64,000 nt of DNA, from positions 231,701,741-231,765,740 of the forward strand of contig CM041465.1 of NCBI GenBank assembly GCA_023213395.1. The letters run 5' to 3'. This document shows positions 22,478-34,473 of this stretch, piece after piece. This DNA comes from Cycas panzhihuaensis. Lineage: Eukaryota; Cycadophyta. Below the pieces are notes generated by a model. It ran no database searches. It was given only the letters and a program-made list of their open reading frames with translations, and was not told the origin of the DNA. The position numbers and the translations under genes are program-made. The stretch's first letter is position 1, and every line of letters begins with the position of its first letter.

Positions 22478-23973
22478 ATTCACATAAGTCAGAATGAACC
22501 AACTCTAATTTGCCTTTAACCCTCCAAGTGGACTCGACAAATCTTTCTCTATATTGTTTCCCTAGTGCACATGCATTGTAGATTTTGTCATATTTTTGTA
22601 CAAGACGGGGATCCCACACCATTTCTAACTTATTCAACAGTTGAATACTATGACAGTTCAAGTGACTATATTGGTCATGCCATAAAGTATTAGAAGTGGA
22701 TGCAACCGAACCATGCTTAGGAGTACCAAAGAATTTATATAACCCGTTCTCTTCAGTTCCTTGAGCTATTACAAATTCACCATCCTTGATCACACATTTG
22801 ATGGCATCAAACTCAATCTTCAACTTAAATTTAGTTGAATGACTTACAAAAAACAAGTTGTGCTTGAATAATGGTACATAGAACACATTAGAAATCTTGA
22901 TTTTATGACCAAGTTGATTAAGAACAATTGTACCCTTATCAACAACTTTATGCTAACTATCATCACCTAGAACTATAGTTTGATCACATCCATTTTTGAG
23001 TTCATTAAACCACTCTTTATGGAAAGTGATGTGGTTTGAAGCACGAGTCAATGTACCAAGTACCATTAGTGCCAGAAACAACTGTGAACACAAAGACCTT
23101 TTTATCATCAATGGAAAGAGTAATAGTTTTCTTAGCTTTTTTTTAATCTTCTTTCTTCTTTCAATAGTTCTTCTCATGGTGACCTTTCTTGTTATAATAT
23201 GAGCACACAATATTGTTTTTAGTCTAATTGTGTGATTCACTCATGTTGTGAGAAAGAGGTGGAGTTTGTTTAGGAGTATTAATTTGGAGCTTCCTTCTAA
23301 ATTGGGAAGCCAAAGTCATGCCACTATTACTACCAATATATCCTCCTATACACTGCTTCTCATGCAAGAGAAGTCCAACAAGCTCCTCAAAAGTGAGTGG
23401 TTGAGCTCTCTCAGCAAGATGTAAGCTAGTTACAAAGATATGATAGCCTTCATGCAAACTATTGAGAGTAATACTCACAAGCTCCCTATTCTTAATGTTC
23501 TCACCTATTGCAATCCACTGATCTCTAATCTCCTTTAATTTCTGCAAATGCAAAGAGATAGAGTCTCAATAGTCATCTTACAAGAATAAAGTTAGTTTTG
23601 AAGATACAATACTTTAGTTTCATTCTTGGTTTCATGCATCTCTTGGAGAGTTTGCCATGCATCTTTTGAAGAAGTCTTTCCTTGAAGATGAGTGATGAGG
23701 TTTTCGGTGACAGAAATCCCAGTGATAGCCAACGCTTCTTTGTCACAATCTTCCTATAGTCTTCAACATCTTTTGCTGTCCTAGTTGGAGTAGATTTGGT
23801 TGTGGCTGAAGTGGAGGCAACAATAGGCTTCAACTCTTTCCCTCAACAATCTTCATTAACTTTTTAAAGTGCCAAAATGTTAGAAATTCTAAACTTCTAG
23901 ATTACATAGTTCTTACAATTTAACTTGTGTGCATCTGGTAAGACATACTTGACAATGTTTATACTAGACATGG
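22478..23973 (-). pseudogene. Copia A gag, protease and first part of integrase
   Basis: Reading leftward, gag starts at about 23973 with MSSINIVKYVLPDAHKL, has several stops, and continues through WQTLQEMHETKNETKVLYLQ (about 23585-23655) and SLHEGYHIFVTSLHLAER (about 23410-23470). A knuckle remnant lies near 23170-23240 and protease remnants with SNHITFHKEWFNELKNG at about 22990-23045. Integrase follows at 22490-22700: LWHDQYSHLNCHSI, CALGKQYRERF and GKLELVHSDLCE. It is cut by Gypsy 2 after the first catalytic Asp region and resumes at 13977. The family differs from Copia B, C and G. Confidence 0.82.
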
Positions 23974-26480
23974 TAAGAAAGATGCAATAAAATGAAGACT
24001 GTAGGTGTGAGTTTACAAGGAGACTTAATGGTCGTAAGGTCTAATTACAATTTTGGATTGATAGAATGAAAGTACAGCTAAAAACAAGATGCTAAAATTG
24101 AAAATCACTAAAAACAGATAAGATATTGGTGAGTTATAGTGCTTAGCCCCTTTTGATAGTCAAAAGCCCTCACACCATATAAACAGAGGCTAAAAAATAA
24201 AGTTGTGAACTCCAAAGCAAGTTGCAATATGATTTAATATAACTCAAAATTTTAGAAAAGTGAAATTTAATTAAACAATAACAACTTGTGTTGAAAAATT
24301 TTAGTTGTTGAAGTCAAAATGTCGCACACACGTGCCCACACGAGTTTGTGGAGGTTGTGCTATAAAATCTAACCGTTTTGAAGCAAATTGCTTTGATTTG
24401 AAAGTTGAATCTAACAATTATGAAGTTGATCTATATATTTGTAGCGAAAAATAGAGAGAAAATGAGCCAAATTTGACAAATTTTGAGCAAGAAATGGGGT
24501 TTAGAGGATAGTCCTCTTCTCAGACTTTTTGAGGCAAATTTTGATAAAAATAACTCGTTCCAGAGGCCCAATTCAGTGCCAAAATGTCCTTAAATATGTT
24601 GGCAACAAATCCATATGGTGAAAAGGAGGTATGACATATAAAGTCATATTTTACATCCCTTTTCCATCGTCGCTGAAGCGAGATGCAATATGCAAGTGCA
24701 AACCATACCAAGCAAATGCTAAATCATGTGCATTTTAATACAAATAATAAATAGATGCAAGCAATCAAACGTAATATCAAGCAAATGAGGAGTGACAAAT
24801 GCATATCTAATTATATTAGAAGAAGTCATGCCCAAGTTTCCTAGATTGAGGGCTAGAGCCCCAAAATTGGGGAAACATTTACCCCCTTGGCAATGGAGTT
24901 CGATGGAACTAGTGAAACAAAGAGTGAGTATTGTCAACTACAATTGTTTCTTTGTTGTTGTCTTGTTATGTTGCATTTTTAATTATTGTGTTAGCATTAG
25001 ATTAACCAAAGCATCTACTTCAGTATCATCTACTTCAGTATTTTGCTCTAGAGGTATAAGAATGACAGAGTCAACAGAAAACCTAGCCAGAGGTAACCTA
25101 GTTGTATACATTGCTTTTTGAAGTTGAGGAGAAGATACTAAACAGGTCTATGTCATTATTAAGAGTGAAGCAATGGAGATTACAATTGGGTCAGTATGAA
25201 TGTGTAAAGCATCAATGAAGGTTTTGATGATAGTAATATATTCAACAAGGTTGTTGGTGGCAAATGGAATGAATAATGTAGCACTAAACACAAATTCCCA
25301 TGTATGATTTTGAATAATTCAAGTGGTAGCAAAAGAACCCGGATTTCCTTGACTTCCTTCATCTGTGTTGATGAGAAGTGTCATGAATGACTGACAATTT
25401 GGAATTCCAATCTAGTGGATGTAGGAATATACGAGAGTCAATTAACAAGGAGAACAATATGATGATGGAGATTCTCTACATTCTGATGTGAATCCATCTG
25501 GGGTGAGACATCTAAGAAAGGTGTTTTTAATATGTCATCCAATTCAAATAAGATGTATTATTTTGATCATTCAAGTCAGGGATTCAATGAATGACGAAAT
25601 GAAGCTACGAACCAGTCACTACTAAACCCATTGGCAATGATGATGTTGGTGTAGATATTCAAACAAATATGTGGTTCAACTAATGACAGGGCAAAACCAA
25701 ATGAAGTAATCACCATTGAACCCATAGAAGTGTCGAAGTTTATCTTTCAAATCCTTGTTTTAGCAAATGGTTAGGTGAAGCTTAACAAATTAAACCACTA
25801 CTAAATTTGAAGATAAGATAATAAGGATGATAAAAATGTTTTAATAAATATTAAATATGGATGAGGAGAAATCAACCTATTCAAGGATGCCCACCTGACT
25901 ACATTACGCATCTAATAGAACATAAAGGTCAACATAATTGTATGATTGTCCTTTTAGAATGAACTACTAGGAAATATAGAATTGCCAAATCATTTTGGAA
26001 ATACCAAATCTTGGGTCAATGTAGATATGACATGCAAATGGGCATGCAAAGGAATAATAAATAGTCCAAGTATTCCTAGGTTACTAAGAGTATAAGAAAC
26101 TATATAGGTGAATGCAATGCAAAATGCAAGAGTAATGCCATCATAATTGAGGGATCCTAGATAGGAGACATTAGATGTAAACATTATGTTCTAAAAGAGT
26201 CTCGAAATGTGTAACAATAAAGTTCTACAAAGATGCATGTATGATAAATGTTATGAAAATTTGCTATAAATAAAGGAGAATTATAAATCCCACTCTTTTA
26301 TTAACAAAAGTTCTCATTTTTGAAGTAATGATGATGAAAAAGGAAGAAATTTGTACATGAGTGCAATCTTTACTCTTGATGGAGTGTTGAAAAATTCATT
26401 TCATTTACACATTGATAATTGAGTTGGGGCATTTCTGTTAGAGCACTATTGTTGATTCTGAAAGCTCAGGAAACTTGTTT
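23974..26480. other. Unassigned AT-rich sequence
   Basis: About 2.5 kb in which I recognise no gene, RNA or LTR. The part nearest 23974 should include the Copia A leader and 5' LTR if they survive, but no initiator-Met PBS or copy of 430-800 is visible. The longest plus-strand reading (24792-25121) and the minus-strand readings at 24520-24711 and 25990-26184 have no family motif. The right part may be the decayed continuation of Gypsy 3 pol. Composition resembles the neighbouring old repeats. Confidence 0.5.
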
Positions 26481-26498
26481 TATGAACAGTGAGTTGCA

Positions 26499-27800
26499 TT
26501 ATAATGATGAAATATAAATCTGATGAGTGAATAATTTAATGACTTGCCATAGTTTATGTTCTTTAGTAATTGAAACCTCAAAGGCATAGTTCATTCTCAT
26601 TGTAGAGAAGAGTTTCCTTCCTTGATGAAGAGTTGCATCATCAATCAAAAGGGATGGCTCTCCTACAGGAGAATTTCCAATAGAAAGAGGTGAAGAAGAA
26701 AGAATGGACTTCCTGAAGCCTAGCTTATGATGACTAGATGTAAGACCATTATGTGGGCTAGTCATAAATTCAAGTATTGCCTCGTTGTTTTCAAAATAAT
26801 CCAAGTCAAAAATATGACTTAGTGATTGTAGAGAAAATTTAATTGATTTAAAAGCATCATCATAGTTTAGACTCTATAATGATATAGTATGTTGAACAAA
26901 ACAATCATTTAGAGTTAAGGTGTAAAGAGGCTCTAACTGATGAGATGCCAACTCACCATTTCTTGGAGGGGAATCGACTACGATCTCTTCATCAATGAAG
27001 GAATCAAGATTAGGATCCCAAATGGAATGAGAAGTTAAAGAGACTTCACAAACTTTATCAGTTATAGAGGTTTCATGTTGTAAGAAATTGATTGATCGAA
27101 AAGGGAGCTCAATAAGAGCATCCTCTTCCTTAGTTTCAGTTGTAGGCAAGACTCCAAAAGAGCCAAATCCTAAAGAAACCAGCCTTGGCACTTATTGTTA
27201 ATTCTCGTCAGGGATTTTATGAACAGATTGTGTGAAAGGGAAGTTAGGAGTAATGATATGCTTGACAGTACAAACCTTTCCTTCATGAATATATTTTAAG
27301 TTCTCTAAAGAGTGAAGAGCAAACTGCCTCCATCTGATTAATCTAGGGATGGCCCAACAATAAGTTGTAATCCAAATCCTAATCAATAAAGGTAATCTCG
27401 TCATTCATAGTCTTATCTTTTATAGAAATAAGAAGTGTAACTGTGCCTAAGGATTTTATGACTACATTCTTGAAACCACAACCATCCCAAGGGACTTCCT
27501 CATAAGCTTGAATGTTTAGTTCAATCATTAATTAAGTGAGCATGATGTTTATGAATGACCCTTCATCAATCATGACATGTTCCAGAAGAATGCCTTTGAT
27601 CTCTATTGAAATAAAGAAAGGAGACAGAGAGTCAACAGTTCGATGGGCCTTAGATGGAAGTTGAGATGGATCGAAGGTAATAATTGGCTTAAGTTGTCGA
27701 TCATGAATATTGAAGTTTGTAATACCTAAGGCCTCCAAGAGTTGCTAAGTTTGATCAGGGCAAGACCTAAGAATATCGAGAATGGATATGCTAGCTGTAA
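26499..27800 (-). pseudogene. Gypsy 3 protease and protease-RT linker
   Basis: On the minus strand protease is marked by LEHVMIDEGSFINIM at about 27540-27585, where DEG stands at the place of the catalytic DSG/DTG, a variant seen in Athila/Tat-like plant Gypsy elements. Further on is FIDQDLDYNLLLGHP (frameshifted, about 27355-27400), the second protease landmark. It continues into acidic readings with no RT motif (26874-27191, containing IWDPNLDSFIDEE, and 26499-26804). In related elements this would be the long linker before RT. RT itself was not found. It lies downstream of the gag at 27801-29591. Confidence 0.65.
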
Positions 27801-29591
27801 TTTATTGTAATTCATCTACGATAAAGTAAGGTTTTATCTTAGCAATTTGAATAGGCATTCAAGCAAAGTTGAAGCACATAACTCTTATGGGAATCCTAGG
27901 TAAAGCAGGAAGCTCAAAATCATTAGAAGTTGAAGGTTCATCAATGATCTATTTTCCCTTTGATGCATGTGTTGTTTTGACCATGCTAATGATTCGTTTC
28001 CCTTTATTAGTATTGCATTGAATAGGATTCTCCCTTGAAGGACTCGATTGTTCATTTCTGGGCAAAGGTTTTGCTTTTGGGGGAGAAGTAGGAGGAGTTC
28101 CCATTTGTTGAGAAGTTTCAACATCATTGATTGTAGATTTAGAATTGGTTCTTCTCCTATTTGCATATTTATTGTGATCAAGAAAAGGAATTGTATACAC
28201 TAGCTGATCTAATTTTTATTTAGACTGATTGGAACATTGTGATTGAAGTGAGTTCATTCTATTCAAAATTTGACAATTGTCATAAGAATGACTCTTTAAT
28301 CCATGAAGAGAACACCACTATCTAGTATAACCTTCCAGGGGGGGTGGGCGAAGTACATCTCCCAACAATAGCAACAATCTTAGATGTGTCGTCTTCATCT
28401 TGATTTTGTTCAATTTTAATTTGAGGAACACCCAATTTATATTTAAGCACATAAAGTGCCAAGGTAACTGGATCTAACAACTTCTCTTGAGTAAGTGGCT
28501 TCGGCTCCTTAGATGACTTGAATTTGTCAACTTGTTGTGTGAATGATTTAGGAATGGGTCTAAGTCCAGCTTGAATCTCAAACGTCTCAAAAGCAAGAGC
28601 TTTATTGAGGGCATCCTTATAAGAGGTGGGATTTATCCTTAAAACTTTAGGATGGAGCTCAAGCCTAAGTGCGTTAAAAAATACCTTGGCAAGAAGACCA
28701 ACAAGATATTCACATTTTGAATCAAAGACCAAATTCTGGAATCTCTTAGAGAATTAACGGTAAGTCTCATCAGGAGCTTTTTTGGCAAAAACAAGAGCTT
28801 TGGTACTTAAATTGGATGGTTTTCCTATACCAAAATAGGTAATGAAGTGATCAATAGGTTATTGAAATAAGATGATGGAACAAGGAGGCAAGCAGTAAAA
28901 CCACTTTAGTGCATCACCTGCAAGTGCTTGTGCAAAAAGAAGACAAAGAAGATTATCAGTATGTTGCCATTGAGAACATGTAAGGCAGAAAGCATGAATA
29001 TGATTTTGTGGATTTCCCCCTTGCGTCCCTTCGAAGTGAGGCAAAGGAGGAGCAAGAGGAGTCATTTGAATGTTCATAACTAATGGGGCGTTTTGGTAAT
29101 CCATATAAGATCAATGACCACCTTGCATTAAAGTAGTTGTTCCTATAGAAGAATGTAAAGCAATAGGAGCTATTGGATTACTTCCAAATGGAAGAAATCT
29201 AGAAGGTATATTATGTAGTTGTGCAGTAGGTTGCAAAAAACCAACACCACCTAACCCGGATTGAACTCCTTGCAAAGACGGATTTAAATAAGGATTAGAT
29301 TAAATTGATTGCATGACAACAATTGTTTGAGGTCAAGGTAATTGAAGTAATTGTTGAACTTGGGGTTGTTGAACAAATTGTGATGTCGGAACTAGAATTA
29401 ACAAGTTGCGATGTTAGAGCTTGTTGAACAGGTTGAGACACTTGGTTGAAGTTGTTAAATAGTTTGTGAAACAATCTGACCAGCAACAGATGCTTAAGGG
29501 GAATAGTTTGATTGATGAGAGAAGATTGAGGATTAAATGTACCTGTAGAAGTTTGTAATGGAACATGTGAAGATGTTTGAAAAGGAGGCAT
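27801..29591 (-). pseudogene. Gypsy 3 gag
   Basis: Gag reads leftward from an ATG at 29591 (MPPFQTSSHVPLQTS), through a Gln- and Asn-rich N-terminal part. The capsid region is at 28859-29104 with PLPHFEGTQGGNPQNHIHAF and ALAGDALKWFY, the typical retrotransposon gag motif (aromatic WFY after a small-residue turn). The second half at 28322-28732 has LVGLLAKVFFNALRLEL and YKDALNKALAFETFEIQ. After 28320 the reading is a decayed basic and Pro-rich part up to protease. I place it in Ty3/Gypsy because of this gag type and the downstream protease; the lineage is not certain. Confidence 0.68.
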
Positions 29592-29835
29592 GATTTACAA
29601 TGGCATATGACAAGTGGGCATCACTTGCAAACTATAAGCATTCAAAATTGAAGTGACATAGGCAAGGCTTTCATAACTCAATTGTGAACCTTGATTGTTA
29701 GAATGGGCCTAATGGCCACATAGGTCCAAGATCTTTAACAAAGCACAATACCATTAAATGCATTAAGCATAAACAACAAGGGACTCAAAGAACTCAAAGA
29801 GAAATAGGAGCAAGATCACAATACCAAGTATGGGG
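29592..29835 (-). other. Leader of Gypsy 3 with a PBS-like site
   Basis: This non-coding stretch lies between the Gypsy 3 gag start and the LTR at 29836. On the minus strand TGGTATTGTGATC at 29814-29826 resembles the diverged PBS of Copia C (TGGTATCGTGAGC). It lies nine bases from the LTR edge, so it may be a real PBS for the adjoining LTR. Confidence 0.4.
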
Positions 29836-30270
29836 TGTTGGAATTAGTCCAACAACCAAAGAATGCTTCAGCTTGATTAGCAAACTGATAGAATAACAAT
29901 GAGCTCCAACTCTTGAATTGTGCAACAATGAAGAAGAGGTCTCATTATATAGAGTGAGATGAGAGACCTAAGGCCTTAGATGTTTGACAAGTGTCAAACA
30001 TGCAAGATACATGCCTTGGATGTTGGACATGTGTTCTTTTGGAAGCTCTTGTGTGAGCAAAAGTGCAAGGGGGTCATTTGACCCTCAAGTGACATAAGTG
30101 ACAACGTTATGTCACTAGTCATAAAGTGGGTGTGTACTTTATCACTTAAGTGATAAAGTCACCCCTAAAGTATAAAAAGTGCACATAAACATTAAAGTGC
30201 ACACATAATACATAAACATAAAGTACATAAGATTAACATATAAACACAAGATAAAACATAAGGTTTAACA
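29836..30270 (-). repeat. Copia D 3' LTR
   Basis: 435 bp with TGTT...AACA ends. On the minus strand it starts TGTTAAACC right after a GGGGGG polypurine tract and ends ATTCCAACA. It includes TATATAA at 29945-29951 and, near 30115-30170, an inverted repeat around CACTTAAGTGATAAAGT. Confidence 0.78.
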
Positions 30271-30302
30271 CCCCCCTTATTGTTTATAATGTTAAGTTGG
30301 AC

Positions 30303-33300
30303 CCCTAGACCATCGTTAAATTTTACAAATTTCTCTCTACCAAGTGGCTTGGTAAAGATATCTGCCATCTGCTGCTCTGTTGGTTGATATTGAAAATTGA
30401 TCTCACCACTATGTACGTGCTCTCTGATGAAATGGTGGTGAACTTCAATATGCTTGGTCCGTGCATGGAAGACTGGATTCTTAGTTAGCTTGAGGACACT
30501 CTGATTGTCGCAATGAATATTGGTAGGCTGCTCCTGCGGAAATCTAAGCTCACCAAGAATCCGTCGTAGCCAAATAGCCTCGCAAGCTACCGATCGCAGA
30601 CTTTGTACTGCCGGTGGAGGACAAGGTAACATTTGGTTGCTTCTTGCAACTCCATGAAACAACTGCTGAATCAAGGGTAAAACAGTAACCCGAGGTCGAC
30701 TTTCGGCTATCTTGGGATCCTGCCCAATCAAAATTAGAGAACCTTTCCAATTATGTACCTTTGATATACTTGAGTATGCGTTTTGCTGCTTTCCAATGCT
30801 TCTGATTGGGTTGAGACATGAAACGAGAGCAAATCCCAACTGCAAATGAAATATTTGGAGGAGTGTTGGTGAGATATATCAGACTACCAATCAACTGTCG
30901 ATAAAGAGTGGGATCTGCTGGTTCAACTGCCTCATTAAGAGTAAGCTTGGTTTCGTTCTCCATGGGTGTAGGCGTTGTCTTGCAGTCATGCATCCTGAAC
31001 CTCTGCAAGATGTCCCAAGAATATTTGCTTGGGAAATGAAGATATAGCCTGGCTGCTGCCATACCTCAAAGCCTAAAAAATAATGGAGAAGTCCAAGATC
31101 AGTCATCTCGAAACTTCTCTTCAAATCATCCTGGAGAACCTTGATGAGCTTAGTGTCATCACCAGTGATCACTAAGTCATCTACATACAAGGCAATATAA
31201 ATGACATGGTTTTGTTCATGTTTGATATACAAGTTAGGATCTGATGTAGATCGATGAAACCCATGTCTCAAGAAGTATTCATCGATTTTTGCATACCATG
31301 CCCTAGGAGCTTGTTTCAAGCCATACAAAGCCTTCTTGAGGCAACATACAAGATGCTCCTTGCCTTGTTCTTTGTAACCAGGAGGTTGCTCCAAGTATAC
31401 CTCCTCTTGAAGATCGCCGTTTAGAAAGGTGCTCTTCACATCCATCTGATAAACTGGCCATTTGCATTGTGCAGCTAAGGCCATAAGGAGTCTGATGGTG
31501 TTCATGTTTGCTACTGGTGCAAAGGTCTCCTCATAATCAATGCCTTCCTTTTGTTTCAATCCCTTTGCTACAAGTCATGCCTTCTGACGCTTAAGTGTCC
31601 CATCAGAATGAAATTTGGTCTTGTAGACCCATTTACAACCGATTGCCTGTTTGTGTGGAGACAATTCGACCAAATCCCATGTGCCATTCTTGTGAATAGA
31701 ATGGATCTCCTCATCCATGGCAGCTTTCCAATTATCCTTTTGTGAAGCCTCTTCAAAAGTAGAAGGCTCATCAATAGAAAGTACTTCAGCCATAAGTGCA
31801 AAATTTGTTTACTGCCTATACTTAGATGGACGTTTCCCTTCAATAATATGACCGTCCTATACCGTTTGAGTATACTATTTAGGTAACTTCTGAAATGATG
31901 TAGCATGAACCTCAATGTCTTCTGGTCTAAGTGATTGATCAACAGAAGATGAAGTGGAAGGTTCAAGTGGAGCAGAAGATGATGAAGTAGATGGTACAGG
32001 AGGTGCAGATGAAGTACATGGTGTATAAGATTGAGAGGGAGGGAACTCCTCAACAATCTTTTTACCTTTATCAATGGGGGGTTGGATTGATGCCACATCC
32101 AACTCTTTCTGATCATCCTCAACAAAGATTACATCTCTTGAGAGATGCATTCTTTTGCCTACTGGATCATACAACTTGTAGACTTTGCTATGAATGGCAT
32201 ATCCTACAAAGATGCATTTAAGACTATGTTTATCCAACTTTGTTCTTTGTTGATCTGGTATGTGCATAAATGCGAGGCACGAATGTCCTCAAATGGCTGA
32301 TAGTTGGTTTCTTACCAGTCCATGCCTCCTCAGGTGTAATGTTGGTGACTGCTGTTGTAGGACTTTGATTGGCCACATAGGCTGCTGTGTGAAATGCTTC
32401 GGCCCAGTAAACTCTTGGAAGTCCTTTCGCATGCATCATTGTTTTGGCTTTATTAGCCAAAGTTCTGTTCATCCTTTCGAAGATTCCATTTTGTTGAGAA
32501 GTATGAGGAACTGTGAATTGTCTCCGAATTCCATTTCCTTGCAGAATTGGTTGAATTCATTTGAAGTGAATTCACCTCCATTATCTGACCGTAATGTCCC
32601 AATTGAGTAGCCAAATTCATTTTCTACTTCAGCTTTAAACTCTTTGAACTTAGAGAATGCCTCTGATTTTTGCTTGATGAACTAGACCCAGACTTTATGA
32701 GAAAAGTCATCAATGAAGGATATGTAATACAATGCTCCTCCAAAGGATTGAGTGGACATGGGTCCACATAAGTCTGAGTGGATTAACTGCAATGGATAAG
32801 ATGCACGCCATGCTTTGCCTTTAGGAAAAGGCAACCAATGCTGTGTCCCCATTATGCAAGCTTCGCAAAGACATTTTGAACCATATATCTTTGGATGTCC
32901 ATAAACCATGTTTTTGTTCATCATTTGCTTTAAATTATCTAGGCTTAAGTGACCTAGACGTTGATGCCATAATTGCATTTTCGACAAAGATATGGAACCA
33001 GAATAAGCAGAATCAAGTGTAATGTTATTGGCATCCAACTTATAAAGACCTTGATCCTCATAGGCAACAGCTACGATCTGGTCATCTTTGTCACTAATGA
33101 TACATTTCCCATTTTTGAATAATACGCTCATCTATTGCTTGTCCAACTGGCTAATGAGATAGCGATTCTTCTCCATGGAAGGAATGAAGTAGGCATCACT
33201 ATTGGGAAATGATGAGGAAGGATTTTCTGAAGAATGGAAAGGAGCTATAGTGCCTATGCCTGAAATCTCAACAGATTCATTATTTCCAAAGGTCACTGAT

Positions 33301-33500
33301 TGACCTTTACCTTCCTTAATATTGCATAGGAGTTCTTCACTCCTATCATATCTTTGAGAAGCTCCTGAATCGACAATCCAAGTGTGATCAACCTTGGATG
33401 ACTAATATGCACAAAACAGTTTGTCTTCATTGGCAAACTGATTAAAGTGGCGTTGGTAGCCACCTCTTTGACCCCCCCTTCCTCTTGGACCTCCTCAATA
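30303..33500 (-). pseudogene. Copia D pol: protease, integrase, RT, RNase H
   Basis: Protease WIVDSGASQRYDRSEE is at about 33330-33380. Integrase runs from LWHQRLGHLSLDNLKQM and CLCEACIMGTQH to LQLIHSDLCGP and FIDDFSHKVWV (32682-33030), then LRSDNGGEFTSNEFNQF at about 32555-32605. A frameshift lies near 32510, before the NRTLANKAKTMMHAKG segment. [58 protein letters not shown] and active site ALYVDDLVITGDD (30891-31790). RNase H: SNFDWAGSQDSRKSTSGY and ARTKHIEVHHHFIREH, ending ADIFTKPLGREKFVKF at about 30310-30370. Only a few frameshifts and stops; possibly recently active. Confidence 0.92.
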
Positions 33501-33588
33501 GGCACTTCGATTTGGTCGAGGGGATGTTCTTGATCCGTCTTTGGAATCTTTGTTGAAACTGTTGCCTTGGCTGTTGTTGTCTTTGTCC

Positions 33589-34473
33589 TCATGGTTGTTG
33601 TTGCTGTTGCTGTTGTCGTCGTAGATCTGCCTGCTTCTTTCTGCAATCAGGTGCAATGTGGCCATGCTTGCCACAATAATGACATATAACATTAGACTTA
33701 GAAGATGCAATGTTCATGTTTCCAAACTGCTTTGTGAATGCAGGTTTGGAGATCTGATTGGCCTTTAACTTGGCCGTGAAAGCACCTGGTGTAGATGGTT
33801 CTTCATTATACTTAGCATAAATCTGCTGTTCTTGAAGCAATAAGCTTTCAAGTTTATTGAATGTCATTTGCTTTAGTGAACCATCTCGAGTGGTAAATGA
33901 TATGAAGTCGTTGTAGTCCTTTGGCAATGCTTTTGTGATGGATGTGATGAGTTCATCCCTTGTAGCAGGACTACCTAAAGTATTCAATTCATTACAAACC
34001 TCCTTAATGGAGGACAAAAATGCCGACATTGGCTTTACAAATTTGACTGAATCTGATTTGGCTTTTATCATCAAAATGCGAGCTTCATCTCGCCTTTCAT
34101 ACAGTGAGGACAATGTGTCCCAAGCTTCTTTAGAAGATTTAGCAGAAGAGATGTTCTGATCTACATGTACATCCACAATCATATGAATAAATGCCAAAGC
34201 AATCTCGTCTTTGGCCTCCCAAGCAGCAACACGTTCATAATCAACTTCATCATCATCAACAAGTGCAGGATTGGGGATTCTTCCAGAAACATATCCCCAA
34301 AATTCATTCATTATCAAGAGATTTTGTGTAATTCTTTTCCATTCTTGATAATTTGCTTGTTCTGTTAGCCTTATTATGCATGCATTGAGCATGTTAATAG
34401 CAGCCATCTTTCCACTTGTATAAAAGCTAGCAAATAACTTGGTAACTTCAAAGCTTTGTCGCTTAAGTTCCAC
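33589..34473 (-). CDS. Copia D gag
   Basis: An uninterrupted minus-strand frame. I favour the inner ATG at 34407 (MAAINMLNACIIRLTEQ) as the start, because upstream residues look like leader; the frame is open to 34473. Landmarks are YQEWKRITQNLLI, VAAWEAKDEIALAFI, AWDTLSSLYERRDEARI, LPKDYNDFISFTTRDG and a zinc knuckle CHYCGKHGHIAPDC near 33650-33690. It ends in a Gln run encoded by a GTT/GCT repeat on the plus strand. Its full length suggests it could still give a normal product. A frame change is needed to reach protease. Confidence 0.9.
   Translation of the reverse strand: MELKRQSFEVTKLFASFYTSGKMAAINMLNACIIRLTEQANYQEWKRITQNLLIMNEFWGYVSGRIPNPALVDDDEVDYERVAAWEAKDEIALAFIHMIVDVHVDQNISSAKSSKEAWDTLSSLYERRDEARILMIKAKSDSVKFVKPMSAFLSSIKEVCNELNTLGSPATRDELITSITKALPKDYNDFISFTTRDGSLKQMTFNKLESLLLQEQQIYAKYNEEPSTPGAFTAKLKANQISKPAFTKQFGNMNIASSKSNVICHYCGKHGHIAPDCRKKQADLRRQQQQQQQP

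Larger units (their letters stand above)
430..23973 (-). mobile_element. Copia A, old Ty1/Copia element split by two Gypsy insertions
   Basis: Reading leftward, the parts are gag, protease and early integrase (22478-23973), later integrase and RT (11824-13982), RNase H (801-1088) and a 3' LTR (430-800). The interruptions are exact. Removing Gypsy 1 and one CAAGT copy rejoins the RNase H reading across 1088/11824. Removing Gypsy 2 and one GAGTG copy rejoins the integrase across 13982/22478. No 5' LTR or primer-binding site was found to the right of the gag start near 23973, so the element is probably 5'-truncated or that end is too diverged to see. Several stops and frameshifts make it a relic. 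Confidence 0.8.
29836..34473 (-). mobile_element. Copia D, well-kept Ty1/Copia element lacking a visible 5' LTR
   Basis: Reading leftward: gag (33589-34473), protease, integrase, RT, RNase H (30303-33500), polypurine tract (complement of 30271-30282) and LTR (29836-30270). The coding part has long clean frames and few lesions. No second copy of the 435-bp LTR appears to the right of gag, and no PBS is visible there, so the 5' end has been lost or replaced. It is not close to Copia A, B, C or G and resembles the Tork/SIRE-like broad group by motif only; I do not assign a clade. Confidence 0.85.

Noticed and set aside
23974-24500. Copia A 5' LTR
   Set aside because: Direct comparison with the 371-bp LTR at 430-800 gives no matching stretch, and no PBS complement is present.
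24792-25121. Plus-strand 109-residue frame
   Set aside because: No family motif and no neighbouring signals; its composition fits chance in old repeat sequence.
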